Shown here in pieces: positions 1 to 13,300 of a stretch of DNA of 64,000 nt (position 1 is its first letter; each line of letters begins with the position of its first letter). Below the pieces are notes generated by a model. That model saw only the letters and a list, made by a program, of their open reading frames with translations. It did no database searches and was not told the origin of the DNA. Made by a program: the position numbers and the translations under genes. The stretch lies in the NCBI GenBank assembly GCA_963693085.1, contig OY856411.1:72563501-72627500 (forward strand), written 5' to 3'. This DNA comes from Alisma plantago-aquatica (lineage: Eukaryota; Streptophyta; Magnoliopsida; Alismatales; Alismataceae).

Positions 1-1171
1 GGTTTGAAGAAAGGTGTAGCTGAGTTTGTTATGTAGTGTCCGGTGTGTCAGCAAGTTAAAGAAGAACACCAGAATCCTGCATGAACATTGCAACCTTTAC
101 CTATACCTCAGTGGAAATGGGATCATGTGACGATAGACTTTGTGGTTGGTCTACCTAGAATAGCCAAAAGTCATGATTCCATTTGGGTGATAGTTGATAG
201 GTTGACTAAGACAGCACATTTTCTTCTTATTAAAACAACCTATATTGTTGAAAAACTTGCACATATCTACATAGATGAGATAGTGCGGCTGCACAGAGTT
301 CTAGCTACAACTGTGTCTGATAGAGATCCCCAATTGACAAGTCATTTTTGGGAAGGACTACATAAAGCCTTGGGTACACAGTTAAAGTTTAACGCAACTT
401 TTCACCCTCAAAGATATGGACAATCTGAAAGGACTATACAGACTTTGGAAGACTTTCTCAGAGCATGCGTTCTTCAGTTTGTAGGAAGTTGGGACTTACA
501 TTTTAGCTTAATAGAGTTTGCCTACAACAATAGTTATCAGACTAGCATTGATATGGCACCATATGAAGCATTATATGGTAGACGTTGTAGATCTCTGTTA
601 TGCTGGTTTGAGATAGGAGAATACCAAATTCTAGGTCCTGAGTTAGTGCAACAAACAACTGAAAAGATTAAAGTTATACAACAACAGTTGAAGTCTATAC
701 AAGATAGCTAGAATTTGTATGTTGATAAATTTCGTAGACCTTTAGAATTCCAAGTTGGAGACAAAGTGTATCTCAAGATCTCTCCTTGGAAAGGTGTTCT
801 CAGATTTGAGAAAAGGATAAGTTAGATCCTAGATTTAGGGGACCTTACCCAGTGAAAACACAGATTGGAAAAGTAGCTTATAAGTTGGAATTGCCACCTG
901 AGCTATATAGACTACATCTAGTGTTTCATATATCTATGCTAAGAAAGTGTCGTCTTGATACAGAGTTGATGTTGCAACCTATAGAGGTAGAATTGAATGA
1001 AGATATATCCTATGTGGAAGCTCCTATGATGATTCTTGACAGAAGAATCAAGAAGTTGAAGAGGAAAGATATAGTTCTTGTGAAAGTTCTCTAGAATCAT
1101 CATGGTGTTGAAGAAGCCACATGGGAGCTAGAGGACGAGATGAGGAGGAAGTACCCTTCTCTTTTCTCTTG
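1..1171 (+). pseudogene. Tekay/Del-type chromovirus pol 3' part: integrase plus chromodomain (element D), decayed
   Basis: This is the C-terminal end of a Ty3/gypsy polyprotein. A zinc-binding tail (C..C near 37-60) leads into an integrase core whose catalytic D, D and E codons are visible at 136, 319 and 427, giving the canonical D-60-D-35-E spacing. A GDKVYLK-type linker follows (about 755-775). After a frame change near 815-850 come the SMLRKC-type segment and a chromodomain with ILDRR and ATWELEDEM motifs (about 1030-1145). In-frame stops at 34-36, 82-84, 709-711 and 1092-1094 and the frameshift make it non-functional. Integrase would insert element cDNA, and the chromodomain would steer it to chromatin. 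The order IN-chromodomain-LTR and the motif wording place it in the Tekay/Del clade of chromoviruses. The 5' part of the element lies outside the window. Confidence 0.88.
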
Positions 1172-1188
1172 AGATTTTGGGGATGAAA

Positions 1189-1209
1189 TCCTTTTTAGGG
1201 GTTGATAAT
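1189..1209 (+). other. Polypurine tract and junction to 3' LTR of element D
   Basis: Directly after the pol stop there is a TTTTAGGGG purine run and a short spacer, the layout that precedes Tekay LTRs, which usually begin TGTAACATC. Here the LTR seems to start TATAACATC at 1210, as if the TG had mutated to TA. The exact boundary is inferred from family pattern. Confidence 0.5.
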
Positions 1210-2689
1210 TATAACATCACTGACCTGGGTTATGGATTAAACCTAGAAGTTTTTCTTAAGTAATTCATTTAAAAACTTGTTTTGATCTTTTGAAAAGTAA
1301 TTAAGACTCTTTGTGAAATTAATTTTCAAGTTTGAGCTTATTTGCAAACTATTTGTACATTATATGATAGTTTGAATGTAAAGTGCAAATTACCCAAGAT
1401 GAGGGGTTATATTGCAAAATGTCACATGTTGAATATTCCTTAAAATGTTTTAACATCATAAGAGATAGAATGATGTTAAGTGGTGGCTTGTGGAAGGCCT
1501 AAATTCTAAGTTAGAACTTGTTTGAATTATGCTAGTGCTTTGTGCACCAATTTCGGTACAAGTTGTAATCTATCCAAAATGTAGGGTTGATGTGCAAATT
1601 ATCTCTTCTAGAGTGTCATTACTCCTTCCTAGTATCATCTAGAGGAGAGAGAAATAAGGAGACACCATGTTTGAATCATCTTGGAGTGGTATCATTCTTG
1701 GTGATGAAAAGACCAAGGAAGAAGTATAGTTGAAAACATTGCATGAGGTATATCGAGTTGTCGAATTAATATAGGAGTTCCTATCATCCAAGGAGCCATA
1801 GAGGGATTCTCCTATCGGTTTTTTGACTCTTGGAAAAGTTCATGATGGACTAAGAACCTCAATAAATCAATAGTTATTGGTCTACAACTTTCCTTTAGAA
1901 AGGTTGTATTGAAGTGTGAATATAATAATAAATGTGAGTGGAAGTAACTTTCCCTAGAAGATAACCAAAGGGGCCGACCCTTATCCCTTAGATTATCCTG
2001 AAGTTTTTTATTTTGCATGAGAAGATAAATAAGAATGCAAGCATGTACATGTGGCAACCATTCATGAACACAAGGCACATAGTAGCTTAAGGTGATGACA
2101 CCTCATACACACTCTTTTCATAAACCACAACTATAAATACCATTCCCTTCACCTAATAGTAGAATTTTCAGATCATACCACCATATTTCCCAAAAGATAT
2201 CGTGCACACCATCTTCGTATCATGCATAATTGAAGGAGCGTCAATGATAGAGCCTTGGTATCAGCCATAGAGAAGGGATATCGACCTAGCAAGGTGATAT
2301 TAGCCTAGCAAAGTGATATCAGCCACAAGTGAGGGATATTGGTCACAAGTGGTGAAGATATCGTGCATAGTGGTGAGGAGAACAAGTGTTGGACATTTGA
2401 TAAGCTCATCTTCAACCTTGGCGACATGAAGATTTGGAGCTTGGAGCTTTCAAGTAGTTCTTGAGGTGGGTCATATAATTTGAACCCAATTATGTTATTA
2501 TTCACCTTCAATATTGTTGAACTTGTTGATATAGTTTCAAAATTTTAATTCCTTTAATTAATTGATGTCCTTCTGAGTTCCAATAGTTGTTATAACTGTT
2601 TACCATGAACTATAACAATAAGAACAAGGGTCTAGAGGTTGATGATGGTGACATCATCATGGCCTAACCCGATATAGGGTTGAAGTACC

Positions 2690-3480
2690 TTATGCCCAAT
2701 ATGAAAAACCCTAGATGATGGGTAACTCGATATAGTGAAAAGTGACACATCATGAACGATATGCGTATCACTTACATATACCTGGTGCAAGATATAAGGT
2801 CAAGTCCACACTTCATGCATGACATGATATAAATTGTACACTCTAACTGATATAGTGATGAAACCCTATATGACGAAATCAAACCCGACATACTTTTTAA
2901 CCCACACCCCTATCATTTTGTGTAAAGGTTGTTTGTGAAGAGCTCAACCAGATATCTAGTTTATCATTCAAATATATGATAGAGACGATCCCTTGAAGGT
3001 ATGAAAAGATATGAGCATAATGGTTTACCTAATATACTAACCTGATATGTTAACCAATATGCCAACCCGATATGCTAATAAAATATTGTAACCTGATATG
3101 GTATCATGTATATACTACTAAAATGATACCATGATAAAGTACATATCCTATGCATGACATGGGGATGAAGTGCATACCTTGTACACGATATGGTATCAAG
3201 TATACCCCTTATACCCGATATGAGGTCAAGCTTTTCAGCTCATACCCGATATGAGGCTAAGTATCTCTAACTTGAGATGATAAAATCTAAATGTTAGTCA
3301 ACCCGATATGGGTACACGTTATGATAAAAAAGGATACACCCTAAATACGATATGGTGGTGAGGCTACACCATATGCTTGATATAGATGCATGATATGATG
3401 ATAAGGTTACATCTCAAGCACGATATGGTAGCATACATACACTTTGATACCCGATATGGTGAGAATACCTCAATCCAATG
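2690..3480 (+). repeat. Dispersed CCGATATG motif array inside the LTR of element D
   Basis: The core (A/C)CCGATATG(G/A) recurs about a dozen times with irregular spacing of roughly 25-80 bp, for example near 2669, 3067, 3187, 3216, 3245, 3302, 3348, 3420 and 3459. Several copies are followed by GTATCA or AGGTCAAG. Related GATATCAGCC-type units occur just upstream (2260-2360). The spacing is too variable for a satellite, so this looks like a degenerate regulatory or hairpin-forming motif cluster. Confidence 0.65.
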
Positions 3481-4398
3481 TATTTGATTGAGTGGTACAT
3501 GTTGTGTATTGCGTCAAATGAAACATTAAGATGTAATGATTTTAATGCAATTTGATAATTATGAGCTAATGTACCTTAAGAAGAGAATTGAGCCAACTTA
3601 GTAAAAGTATGGTGAAATCAACATCCTAGTGAGGATGAGAGAGAAACTTATATTTGAATATTAACCATGTAATGAGTATATGTTGATACTCCTTGTATGA
3701 ATGGAGTATGAATTATGGTTTAATCTCTTATGATGTGATCTTAAAACCCTAAGTGGCTAATAAAGGTAAATCTTAAATCATGGGGGATGAGATGATTTGA
3801 AACCCTAATCAGTTAATAAAGGGAAACCCTAAACCTAAATAATGGGAAGGATGTACCTTGTTTGCATTGCATGGTGATGACATGTATTTGATATTGTTGT
3901 TATCATGAAATACTAACCACATAGGTATCATGAGGTGATGAGAATATCTACGTAAGAGCTATGATGTTTATATGATAAATATTTAATGAGCTTTGTGAAC
4001 TATTGAAATATTTGTATAATGTATACCTTGGTCTGATGACCTAGAGGTAATGGTTAACTGATAAGTGGTAACAGTACTCAGTGACGAACTAAGGGTTTGA
4101 ATACCCAAGAATGATGATGATAAGAGATTGAGATGCTAAGTCTTATATTTGTCCCAAAGAATCATGAAAGTACTTGATAAATGTATTATACCTTCCTTTG
4201 TAGCATCTGGTATAATTCTTGCTTGTAACTTGATTGATCTTACAAGGTATTGTAATATACTTAAATAATCAAGTAGAATCTTATCATGTAGTTGCCCAGA
4301 CCATAGATCCATTCAATGTCAAGATTTTTTTAGTAGTGAAACGAGTTTAACTCGGTATACATATTATTGAATATGCAATTTTAGTTATATCAAGGTTG

Positions 4399-4480
4399 CT
4401 CAGTGGACTCCCCAACTAAACCAATGGTTTCTCAGTAGACTCCCCAACTAAACCAAGATCACTCAATGTACTTCCTAATG
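4399..4480 (+). repeat. Short tandem repeat, about 32 bp unit, two and a half copies
   Basis: CTCAGTGGACTCCCCAACTA at 4399 is repeated at 4431 with one change (GTAGAC). A third, more diverged copy starts near 4462. The repeat lies inside the putative LTR of element D. Confidence 0.7.
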
Positions 4481-5538
4481 AAAAATAATCTGGGAAAGAT
4501 CAGTGGTCTTCTCCCAAAGAGAGTACATGCTGCAGTTGTAACTCTATAGCGAATTACCAGTATACCCTGGTAAGCTAATTGTTGTAGATACAAGATGTCC
4601 TGCCAGTTATCTCATACTGATTGAGACAAGCAAGGTCTTATCAGCCGACTCTGCCATTGACCTTGCACGGTACCAATGCTTAATGTAGTCATGGTCGGTT
4701 GGAGCATGAACGGTAAACCACATCTCCTCTAGGCATAAGTGTGAATGTGAACATGTAACCAGCCATGTAAGGTATTTGCTTAAGGATTGAATACGGAAAA
4801 ATTGGGTGATGCTTCATTATTTTTATACATGTTAGTGGATAGATGTTATACATGTTCTTCATATTCCTTATAAAGCAAATAGATGATTTATAAACCTGCT
4901 ATGAAGAGTTGATCTATCTTGTCAATGTTATTGCTATACATTGCAAATAAACCTGCTTACTTGCATAAAGTATCCTCTGCTAGTTTTATACTATTTCCTA
5001 TGAAAATAATATTATTGGCAGAGAGTTATATCTCTCTTTGGGATAGTAGTCTCACCCTATGGGATCCATAATTTTTAGGTGGACGTAGACGAGGAAGTAG
5101 AAATCAGACTACAGAGGAAGGAACATATCATCAGGGACAATAGTTACAGCTCAAGTTGAGTGTATTGTCTGTCATTTCTTGTAGATAGAAGTCCTATGTG
5201 TCGTGTCTATACTCTCAGGTCATTGGGAGATAGTACTTAGTGGTTTTTATGAACGACTTGAGATTTTGGCTTGAATGCCTCAAGGTTTTATGCTGCTGAT
5301 GTATATGTTTGAGTAAAGCAACTAGTATTTGTTATCCTCGAGATGAGATGGTACAATGTATGTAAAATATGAACCATGATGTATATAAAGTTTTGGTTCT
5401 TTCTTTAAGAGTTTCCTGGAAGAGGATCTCTTTGCAAAATGGTTTTAAATTTTTTTTTGTGATTTTGTTAAATCCGCTGCTTATGGTTATTCTGTGATTA
5501 TTACTGGTGATGGCTTGGTTTGTTATCGAGTTGTCACA

Positions 5539-5543
5539 AGGAG
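5539..5543 (+). repeat. Right target-site duplication of element D (AGGAG)
   Basis: D ends at 5538. The next bases, AGGAG, are also present at the homologous point of the other LTR of element C (GGAGGAGTAG near 9369). This fits a 5-bp target site taken from C. The matching left copy lies outside the window. Confidence 0.45.
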
Positions 5544-6530
5544 TAGTTATTACAGGATGGTGGGGCTCAAGGTCGCCTCATATAGGCAAGAAGAGGATTT
5601 AGGCGGTCTCTATGAATCGAGGTGGCGAGAAAAGAGAAGCCCTAAATGGGCATTTCATCAACAACTGCTTGGGGAGGCAATTAAAGGCTCATTATGCCCG
5701 TCAGAGGGATATGAGGTCAGCAGAGCATGAATTTTGTGAAACCGATGAGTAATGAGGGAGGGAGGGACCAAGGAAGGAATCTCAGTTAACTATTCACAGA
5801 CCAACGTGATACCTGAAGAAGGGGACAATCCTCAGATTGTTGGATTGGTGATCAATGGTTGAAAATGCATGTAAAAAAAGAAGGGTGAAAAATACAGGTG
5901 TGATAGCCAGAAATCTGAGACTTTAGTCTTAAATTGTAATGTTAAATGTACTTCTAATCAAACTTTAATAAAACCATATGAAAACTTGCTTAATTGATGT
6001 TGGAGGGTCAAACTAAACCAAAATGCTACCAAATTTGGACCGCATGCCCAAAAAGAAGTCTAGATCCTTCCCATACTCTTCGATTTATGTTTTGCACATG
6101 AATTAACCATAATTATCATTACTTTCATTTTACTTGGCTTCAAAACATTAAAATGTGCAATGTGGGACATTTCTCCCTTAATTGCTTTCTTTGAGTTAAA
6201 ACTAGGGTAAGAACTTATTTCTCACTAGATATGTCATTTATGAACTTCAAATCTCTCATCCTACTCTTCTATGTCCTTTAAGCATCATGAATGGTAGGAG
6301 AGATAAAAAGGAAAGGAAAGGCTAATATTCATCCTTTTGAGTTGAATGAAACACATAATGTATAGATGAAAGAGAAAATGTACTTTGGGTCTCATTTTGT
6401 TCTTCACATTTTATTATCCTTAAATAAATTTTATTTCATGGTATTTTTGCATTAAGACCCCCAAATGTAATCATTTAAGAAAAACCACATTCCAAGGCTT
6501 AAATTATTCTTGAAAATTTGGGATGCTACA
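5539..6530 (-). mobile_element. 3' LTR of minus-strand element C, 5' part only (rest displaced by D)
   Basis: This stretch aligns with 9371-10360 over its whole length, at visibly lower identity than the LTR pairs of A and B. The element lies on the minus strand, where this LTR starts TGTAGCATCCC at 6530. On that strand it follows a segment encoding a FEEKII-like tail and a purine-rich AAGGTGGG, as at the 3' end of Tekay-type elements. The remaining part of this LTR should lie left of element D, beyond the window. Confidence 0.75.
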
Positions 6531-7235
6531 ATTATACCCACCTTATAATAATTTTTTCCTCAAAATTTTCTAGGGTACTACCCACCTTAGGTTTTCTCTA
6601 ATCTTTTCATTTAACCATGGTCAATATTTTGCATTGAAAGATACATATATTACATCCAAATTTCATTAATATTTATGTGAACATGGATTAATAGTTACTT
6701 TGGTCTCCTTATCAATATATACTTAGGATTTATCAAATCAACTCATCACTATATTAATGTCATCTAGCAAAACCTTGTCATGACTTCTTATCATTAGGGT
6801 GGAAAAATATCTAACCTACCACATTTCTAGGTATGTGGTGATTATGCACATACCTAGAGATGTGGCATCTTGACATGCTATCTCTCACTAACCTACTAAT
6901 TCATGTGTCCCATACCTCATGCACAAGTAAGAAAGGAGAAATGCATTAAGGGTCTCATGCTTATGATGTCCCTCTTCAACACACCGTTGGCTGGCCATAA
7001 CCATTGAAACCAGAGAGCCTATCGTATTATCTAGATTTAGGTAGATACTTTAGATCTAAACTAGGTAATCATCTATTTCTAACATATCTATATCTTCCTA
7101 GATGAAAACTCTAATCATTCTAGGTCATGGTATCCTTCCTTGGGAATCCACTGTCAAACCTTAGTTCATTCTAGAGTGACTATGACAATCATGTTTGCTT
7201 AGTGACCATTTACCAAAATTTCTTTGATACCATAA
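6531..7235 (-). mobile_element. Short internal region of element C
   Basis: Only about 700 bp separate the polypurine side (6531-6560) from the primer site (7222-7233). No gag or pol frame can be read. Element C is therefore either an internally deleted copy or a non-autonomous form. Confidence 0.6.
7222..7233 (-). other. Primer-binding site of element C (initiator Met tRNA type)
   Basis: On the minus strand the bases read ATGGTATCAAAG, close to the initiator-Met primer site TGGTATCAGAGC, and lie 2 bp from the LTR end at 7236. This fixes element C as minus-oriented and sets its 5' LTR to the right. Confidence 0.7.
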
Positions 7236-10200
7236 TGTAACACACTATTTTTCATATCACACGAGCGGAAGCATTTTACTCAATGTGGGTGTCACAAAAT
7301 GCAAATCATACAATTAAAGTTAATGAAAAACTTTGCATTAATTTAAAACTGATTCATACATAGTTCTTGGTAAAATAAAACTACATCATAGTTATCCATG
7401 AGTTCTAATCTAATTGATAACATGACTAAACATAAAGTAAATGTTTTCTAAATATTTGGATCATCTAGGTAAATGGCACCCCACCGATCAAAGCTTGAAG
7501 ATATCCTAATATTGATTTCCCTTTTTGTCCTTCACTTGCTTCAAGTGATGCGGAGATTTCATCCCCAACCATGCAAAACAAACATAACATCAGTAAGCGG
7601 TATTTGGCACTTTATATGACATCAAAATAAGAATAACTTGACATGAGTAATAATTTACATGAAATAACTTGACATAAGCATGAGCATGAATTTTCTTAAG
7701 AAGTCATGATTCATTAATGACATAAATAATTGAACAGTAAGTATATGCATCCCTCTATGACGCCCACTAAGGAGCACATGATTGCTAGGAAAGCCCTTGA
7801 CAACCCTTGAGGTCCATGATTCATGACCATATAAAAACTAATTCACGTCCATTTATCTTAACATTAACTTTAACATTAAAATTGACATGATCATGATCCT
7901 TGAACATTAACATGATGGGATTTCTCCCCTTGAATCATAATGGGATTTCTCCATCATAAACCATAATAGGGTTTCCCCTTCTTGATCATGATTCATTAAC
8001 CTTAATTCATGCTCTATAACCAAAGTAAGAGTTTTACTATGGACTATAACTAATCAATCATTCAAACAATGATAAGCATACATGATGTCTTGTTTGAGAA
8101 AGCATTTCATAATTCATGAAATATTCTACAGTTCATAATCATAAATAACAATCAATAAACCAAATAACTTATTCCAAATATGCATGGACCGCTTACCAAT
8201 AATAGGTCACCTTAAGGTCAAATCCTCTCACTTGATTGAGCCTCTAATCACTTGTAATTTGATTAAAAATAAAGTGCATATGAATTCATACTCCCAAAAC
8301 ACTGATTTCGTTCTTTGATTTATTGAAGGACTTGAATGTGGAAAAACAATGATTTAAAACAATACAAATTGATAGAGAATCAAAAGAGCTTTCCAACGAA
8401 TATTTTTGCATATTTTTCTAAGGTCATATGCGAAGTTATGAATTTTGCAACATGGACCAATCAGAGTTCTAGAAACCTTAGTGAGGCATTGATTTATATC
8501 AAAATAATTTTGACGTACATGGAACTCAAAATGATGTGGGAAAATTTTTCATTCAGACATAACTATGAATCACATGTATGGAAAAACAAATCAGCCATCG
8601 AATTCATGAAATGGCACTTGCAATACAGATTCTAATTGAATGGGCATGAGCTCCAAGGTCATTTCATGATTAGGCTTCTTCTTCATCGTGAACAACTCGC
8701 ATGAGATTTTTGACGTCGATCTCCAGTTGTGGATTTGAGCTATCCCTCCAAAAGATCTAATGGGTTCCCCACATCCTGGCAAAGGCATCGAGCCAAGCGA
8801 AGGGCTCTGGCATGACCTGAAGCTCCAGCTCCAACTCTGCTTCAGCCTTGGCCAAAGTGCCATTAGTACAACATGAACTCGGGGAAAGACTTTGGAACAG
8901 AATCTGGAAACAATGTGAATAGATTTGGGGAGACAGACTGTAGACGAGAGTATCATTTTCTGAAGCAAGTGGCCTAGGAATCATTGGCCAAATAGAGAAA
9001 AAAGTGAAACATGAATTGAGGATAGAAGATCAAAACCACACACTGATCTTGGTAGTAGTGCCATTGAAGGTTGGAAAACATTTGAAGGGTTCAGGAGAAG
9101 CTCGGGCTAGGTTCTACTTGGCCAGAGGGGCCCCAAAATGTCACGGAGGTGATGCCTTTGAGCATCAAAAACTCGACTATAGGGTACAACGATTGGGTAC
9201 ACCATGACCTAAAGCAATTATAGGGAAAGGAGAAAGGTTTCTCAATGCTTACCTAACCTCTAATTTGATCAGAGGTGCTCCTAAAGGTAGTGGTGAAGTC
9301 AAGCTCTCCAGAAAACTAAGGCGAGTAGGGTGAGGGGTTCAAGGGAAAATGAGATGAAATTGTAAGAGGAGGAGTAGTTATTAGGGGTTGGCAGTCCTCA
9401 AGGTTGCCTCATATAGGCAAGAAGACGTCTGAGGTGGTTTATATAAATCGGGGTGGCTAGAAGAGAGAAGGCCTAAATGGGTGTTTCATCAACATGTTGC
9501 TAGGGGCGGTGAGTAAATTTTCATTGTGTTCAGTAGATGGATACGAGGTAAGTGAAGTAAAATTTTGTGAAATAGATAAGTAATGAGGGAGGGAAAGACC
9601 AAGGAAGGAATCTTAGTTAACTGTTCGTAGGCCAACGTGATAGCCAAACGAAGGGGATGATCCTCAAATCATTGGATTGGTGATTAATGGATGAAAACAC
9701 ACATGATAAAAAGAAGTGTCAAAAAGACAGGCGTGACAACGTTAAATTTGAGACTTTGGTCTTAAATCATCACATGATATGTATTCCTAATAAAACTCTA
9801 ATAAAACCATATGAAAACTTACTTAATTGATTTGAAGCATCAAACTAAACCAAAATACTACTAAATTTGGACCACATGCCCAAAAAGTTGTCTTAATCCA
9901 TCCCATACACTTATATTTTCATTTTGCACACGGTTTACCCATAATTTCTATTAATGTCATTTTACTTGGATGCAATACACTAAAATGTGTAATGTGGTAT
10001 ATTTCTCCCTTAATTGCTTTCTTTGAGTAAAAATGAGGTAAGAACTTATTATTCACAAGTTATGTCATTTTTGAACTTCAAATCTCTCGTCGTTCTCTTC
10101 TATGTCCTTTAAGCATCATGAATGGTAGGAGAGAGAAAAAGGAAAGGAAAGGTGAACATTCATCCTTTTGATTTGAATGTAACACATTATGTATAATGAA

Positions 10201-10360
10201 AGAGAAAATGTACTTTGGGTCTGATTTTATTCTTCTCATTTCATTATCCTTAAAGAAATTTCATTTCATGGTATTTTTGCATTAAGACCCCAAACTATAA
10301 TCATATAAGGAAAACCACATTTCAAAGCTTAAATTATTCTTGAAAATTTGATATTTTACA
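7236..10360 (-). mobile_element. 5' LTR of minus-strand element C (about 3.1 kb)
   Basis: On the minus strand this runs from TGTAAAATATC at 10360 to TAGTGTGTTACA at 7236, directly next to the primer site. The right third matches 5539-6530. It contains a GC-richer island near 8690-9220, as do the LTRs of elements A and B. No convincing coding region is present; short open frames of 60-125 codons overlap on both strands. The flanking CATCA at 10361-10365 would be its target duplication, whose partner is outside the window. Confidence 0.65.
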
Positions 10361-13300
10361 CATCATCAACCTCTCACTATCAATCAACAACAATAACTAT
10401 AAGTGTCTGTGACAAACAATCATCACACTTGTCTTTGCCAAAGGTGGGTTTCACTGAAGTAAGAATAAGGATTGAGGATTCACAAAACAAAGCTAGATGA
10501 AGACTTAGTATAACCATCACCACCATCATGTGAACCAAGAGAGCTATGAGTGCCACTAAAGATGGGATTCCATGTCGATCCTAATGTCTTGTCAAAAGGC
10601 TACCACTAGTATTAGCTTTCATGAGTAAGTTTCTCCTCGTTGATCTCCATTATTTCTGACATTGATGATGGTTTACTTGTAGCGACATTCAACCTTGTCA
10701 CCCTTGACTTTGGCTAGTCAAAGTTTAACCCTTATTTTTCTTCATCCCCATTCACCCTATTTTTAATCAGGATATGTGGTCTATTTTCCATCATTTGACA
10801 AAATCCCAAAGGGTGACTACTTTTCCCACCAATCAAGATGATTTTTTTTTGGAACTAAGTTTACACCAACTTTTCCTATCTTAGGTGATGGAATTTTAAT
10901 TAGTTGCATTGTTATTTATTTCAATGATCTCCAATTTTCTCAGCAACTAAAGAAAAATTAATTGGTTGACATCCATTCCTCTCATTATTTGATAAACTTA
11001 GATTAACCAACAAAAATCTCATAGTCAATCTAATTTCTCTATTTATCATTAGTTTATGAACATTTCTCAACACTAACCATCTTTTATCTGTTTAGCATCT
11101 CAACTTATTTTTGAAACTAACATCCTTTCTCTAGTATACCATAGAATAAATTTTCTAGATTGAGGAAGGTGGACAACTACCTAGGGAACATGTTGAGGAG
11201 ATGTGAGATAAGGTCAACATATACCTCAATGATAACAAAAGATATCCTACCAAAGACTACTTCTAGAACAAGACAAAACTTGTGTAGAAGAAATAGTCAA
11301 TCTTATAAAGAAAGATAATAAGGGATACATATACGAACCCTATAAAATAATTCAAGAAGTTGCAATTCTATCATGGAAGTCCACATCAAATTGTAGAATC
11401 CAACAACTATGGTTTCCATTCCTTTTTTTGATAAATGCCCTAACCTCTACAGGATCGAAGTTTGAAAGAATGCAAAATCATGATTTCCATCCCTTTCTTG
11501 AAATGCATGTTGTTAGACTATTTCACTCCTACAGGGATAAGATGTGATTTCTTAATCAAGAGTAAACCTCACCAGTTTACATTTAGCATCATCCTTTGAC
11601 ACACTGGTGAAAGAGTTATGGATAGGTTTTGGGGTGCAAATGGACAAGGTAGGTACAACTTGCACATACTATTTTGCATATGATTTTGGAAATTTTAAAT
11701 TTATAGATTGTGCATGTTATATTATTGTTAATAGATTAATCTTTATTTAAGAAAAATACTGAAAAAATAAAAGGTAAGGTTTGACATTAGGAAAGTTTTG
11801 ATCCAATTTTCCCTTGAGTTACCTTCACTCTTAGACTGGATCTAATTATTTGTGACCTATCCTATGGTTACTTAATGTATCAAGGGACAAATTTGGACAA
11901 ATAACCACATAAATAGCCAAGTGATCATGAATGTTATGTGAACTCTACTTTAAGATAATTTTGTAGGATGCTAACGAAATGCTTACTTTCCTGGATGATG
12001 TTTTCTGAATAGGGTGCACATTTCAATGATCATCTGAGACCTCAAGTATAGGTTGGATATGTAAACATCTTTCACCAAGGAAAATTCTACCCCTTCTAGA
12101 GATAAAAATTGTGAAAAGGAGGAAAAGAAGCTTGGAAGACCACAAAAGCCTAAAAAACACATCATACAAAATGCCAAAAAGAGAGACACTAAAAGCCCAA
12201 ATGAGAATAAAAACATGAGAGTTGTGCCTTGTTATGAGACAAGGGTTCTTCCCAGATAATGTATGTCCACTCTCATGGATGTAGATTCATCATATTGGGA
12301 AGTAAAACCTAGAATCTATGGATAAAACTATACATAACACCTTGTTCATTATTAGTGTTTGCATAAGAGACTTGCCCACTACATCAGACTTTTGGCTGAG
12401 TGGCCTAGAAAAGAACAAGTTACACCTCAACTGTAGTCTACCCTACACACTCTCTTTATTATACAAAAAATATAAAAGTTGGGAGTGAAAGATATGTTGT
12501 ATGATATGTATGCATGGTAAATCTAGCAAGTGAGACTTGGAGTGGATATCATGGAGGAAGAACCCAACCTTGGGGAAAGGGACATTCCAAGGACACAACA
12601 AATAAACAAGGAAATCGAGCATCAATATTAACATAGAGATGACATAAAGATATGAGCATACTATTATGATTCACCTAACTAAATAGCCCTTATTCTTCAC
12701 TACACACTTTGGTTCTATCTATTATCTTGAGGACAAGCTAGACCCTAAGTTTCAGGGTAAAAAAAATTATTTTCTAGATGTTATATGCCTATTTCAGCGT
12801 TCACTTTCCTTTGTTATTCTAGCATTCATATAATAAGTATTACATTTGCTTGTATTAATACATATCTTATTACTAAAAATTCTACATATTTTTCTAAAAA
12901 AATAACAAGTTTTGAATCACACAACTTTTCCCTCAGTGGTAGAGGTCCAACAAATGAGGATCGTCTAACTGATAGAATAATGTTAATTCACAATGATAGG
13001 AAATTTGTGGGTTCATCAACCAACATAATATCCTTAAAGACCTCTCATCAATAACAATAAATGGCCTAAAAAGTAGTCAAATTGGAAAACTTGGAGCTTC
13101 ATTAGTAGCCATCAACTAATGGCTTACTTGATCCAGCAACTGATGATACTAAAGACTCAAACTTTTCATATATGGGCATCAATCGATGAGAATTTTGTGC
13201 CTTTAATTAATTGAGAGATGGTTGGTTCCACAATGAAATTCTAGGAAGTTCTCCACCAATAATATCCTTGTCTTCACCCATCAATGAAGAATTGTACCTT

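Larger units (their letters stand above)
1210..5538 (+). mobile_element. 3' LTR of plus-strand Tekay element D (about 4.3 kb)
   Basis: The sequence after pol contains no credible coding region and runs to GTTGTCACA at 5531-5538. Immediately after that, sequence homologous to the right-hand LTR of element C (from about 9371) begins. The right boundary is therefore set by homology to C and by a CA end. The left boundary is set by the polypurine tract. Such a length is large but known for Del-type LTRs. Segments near 5030-5110 resemble the 3' half of chromovirus LTRs. An unrecognised insertion within it cannot be excluded, because the element's 5' LTR is outside the window and cannot be compared. 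Confidence 0.5.
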
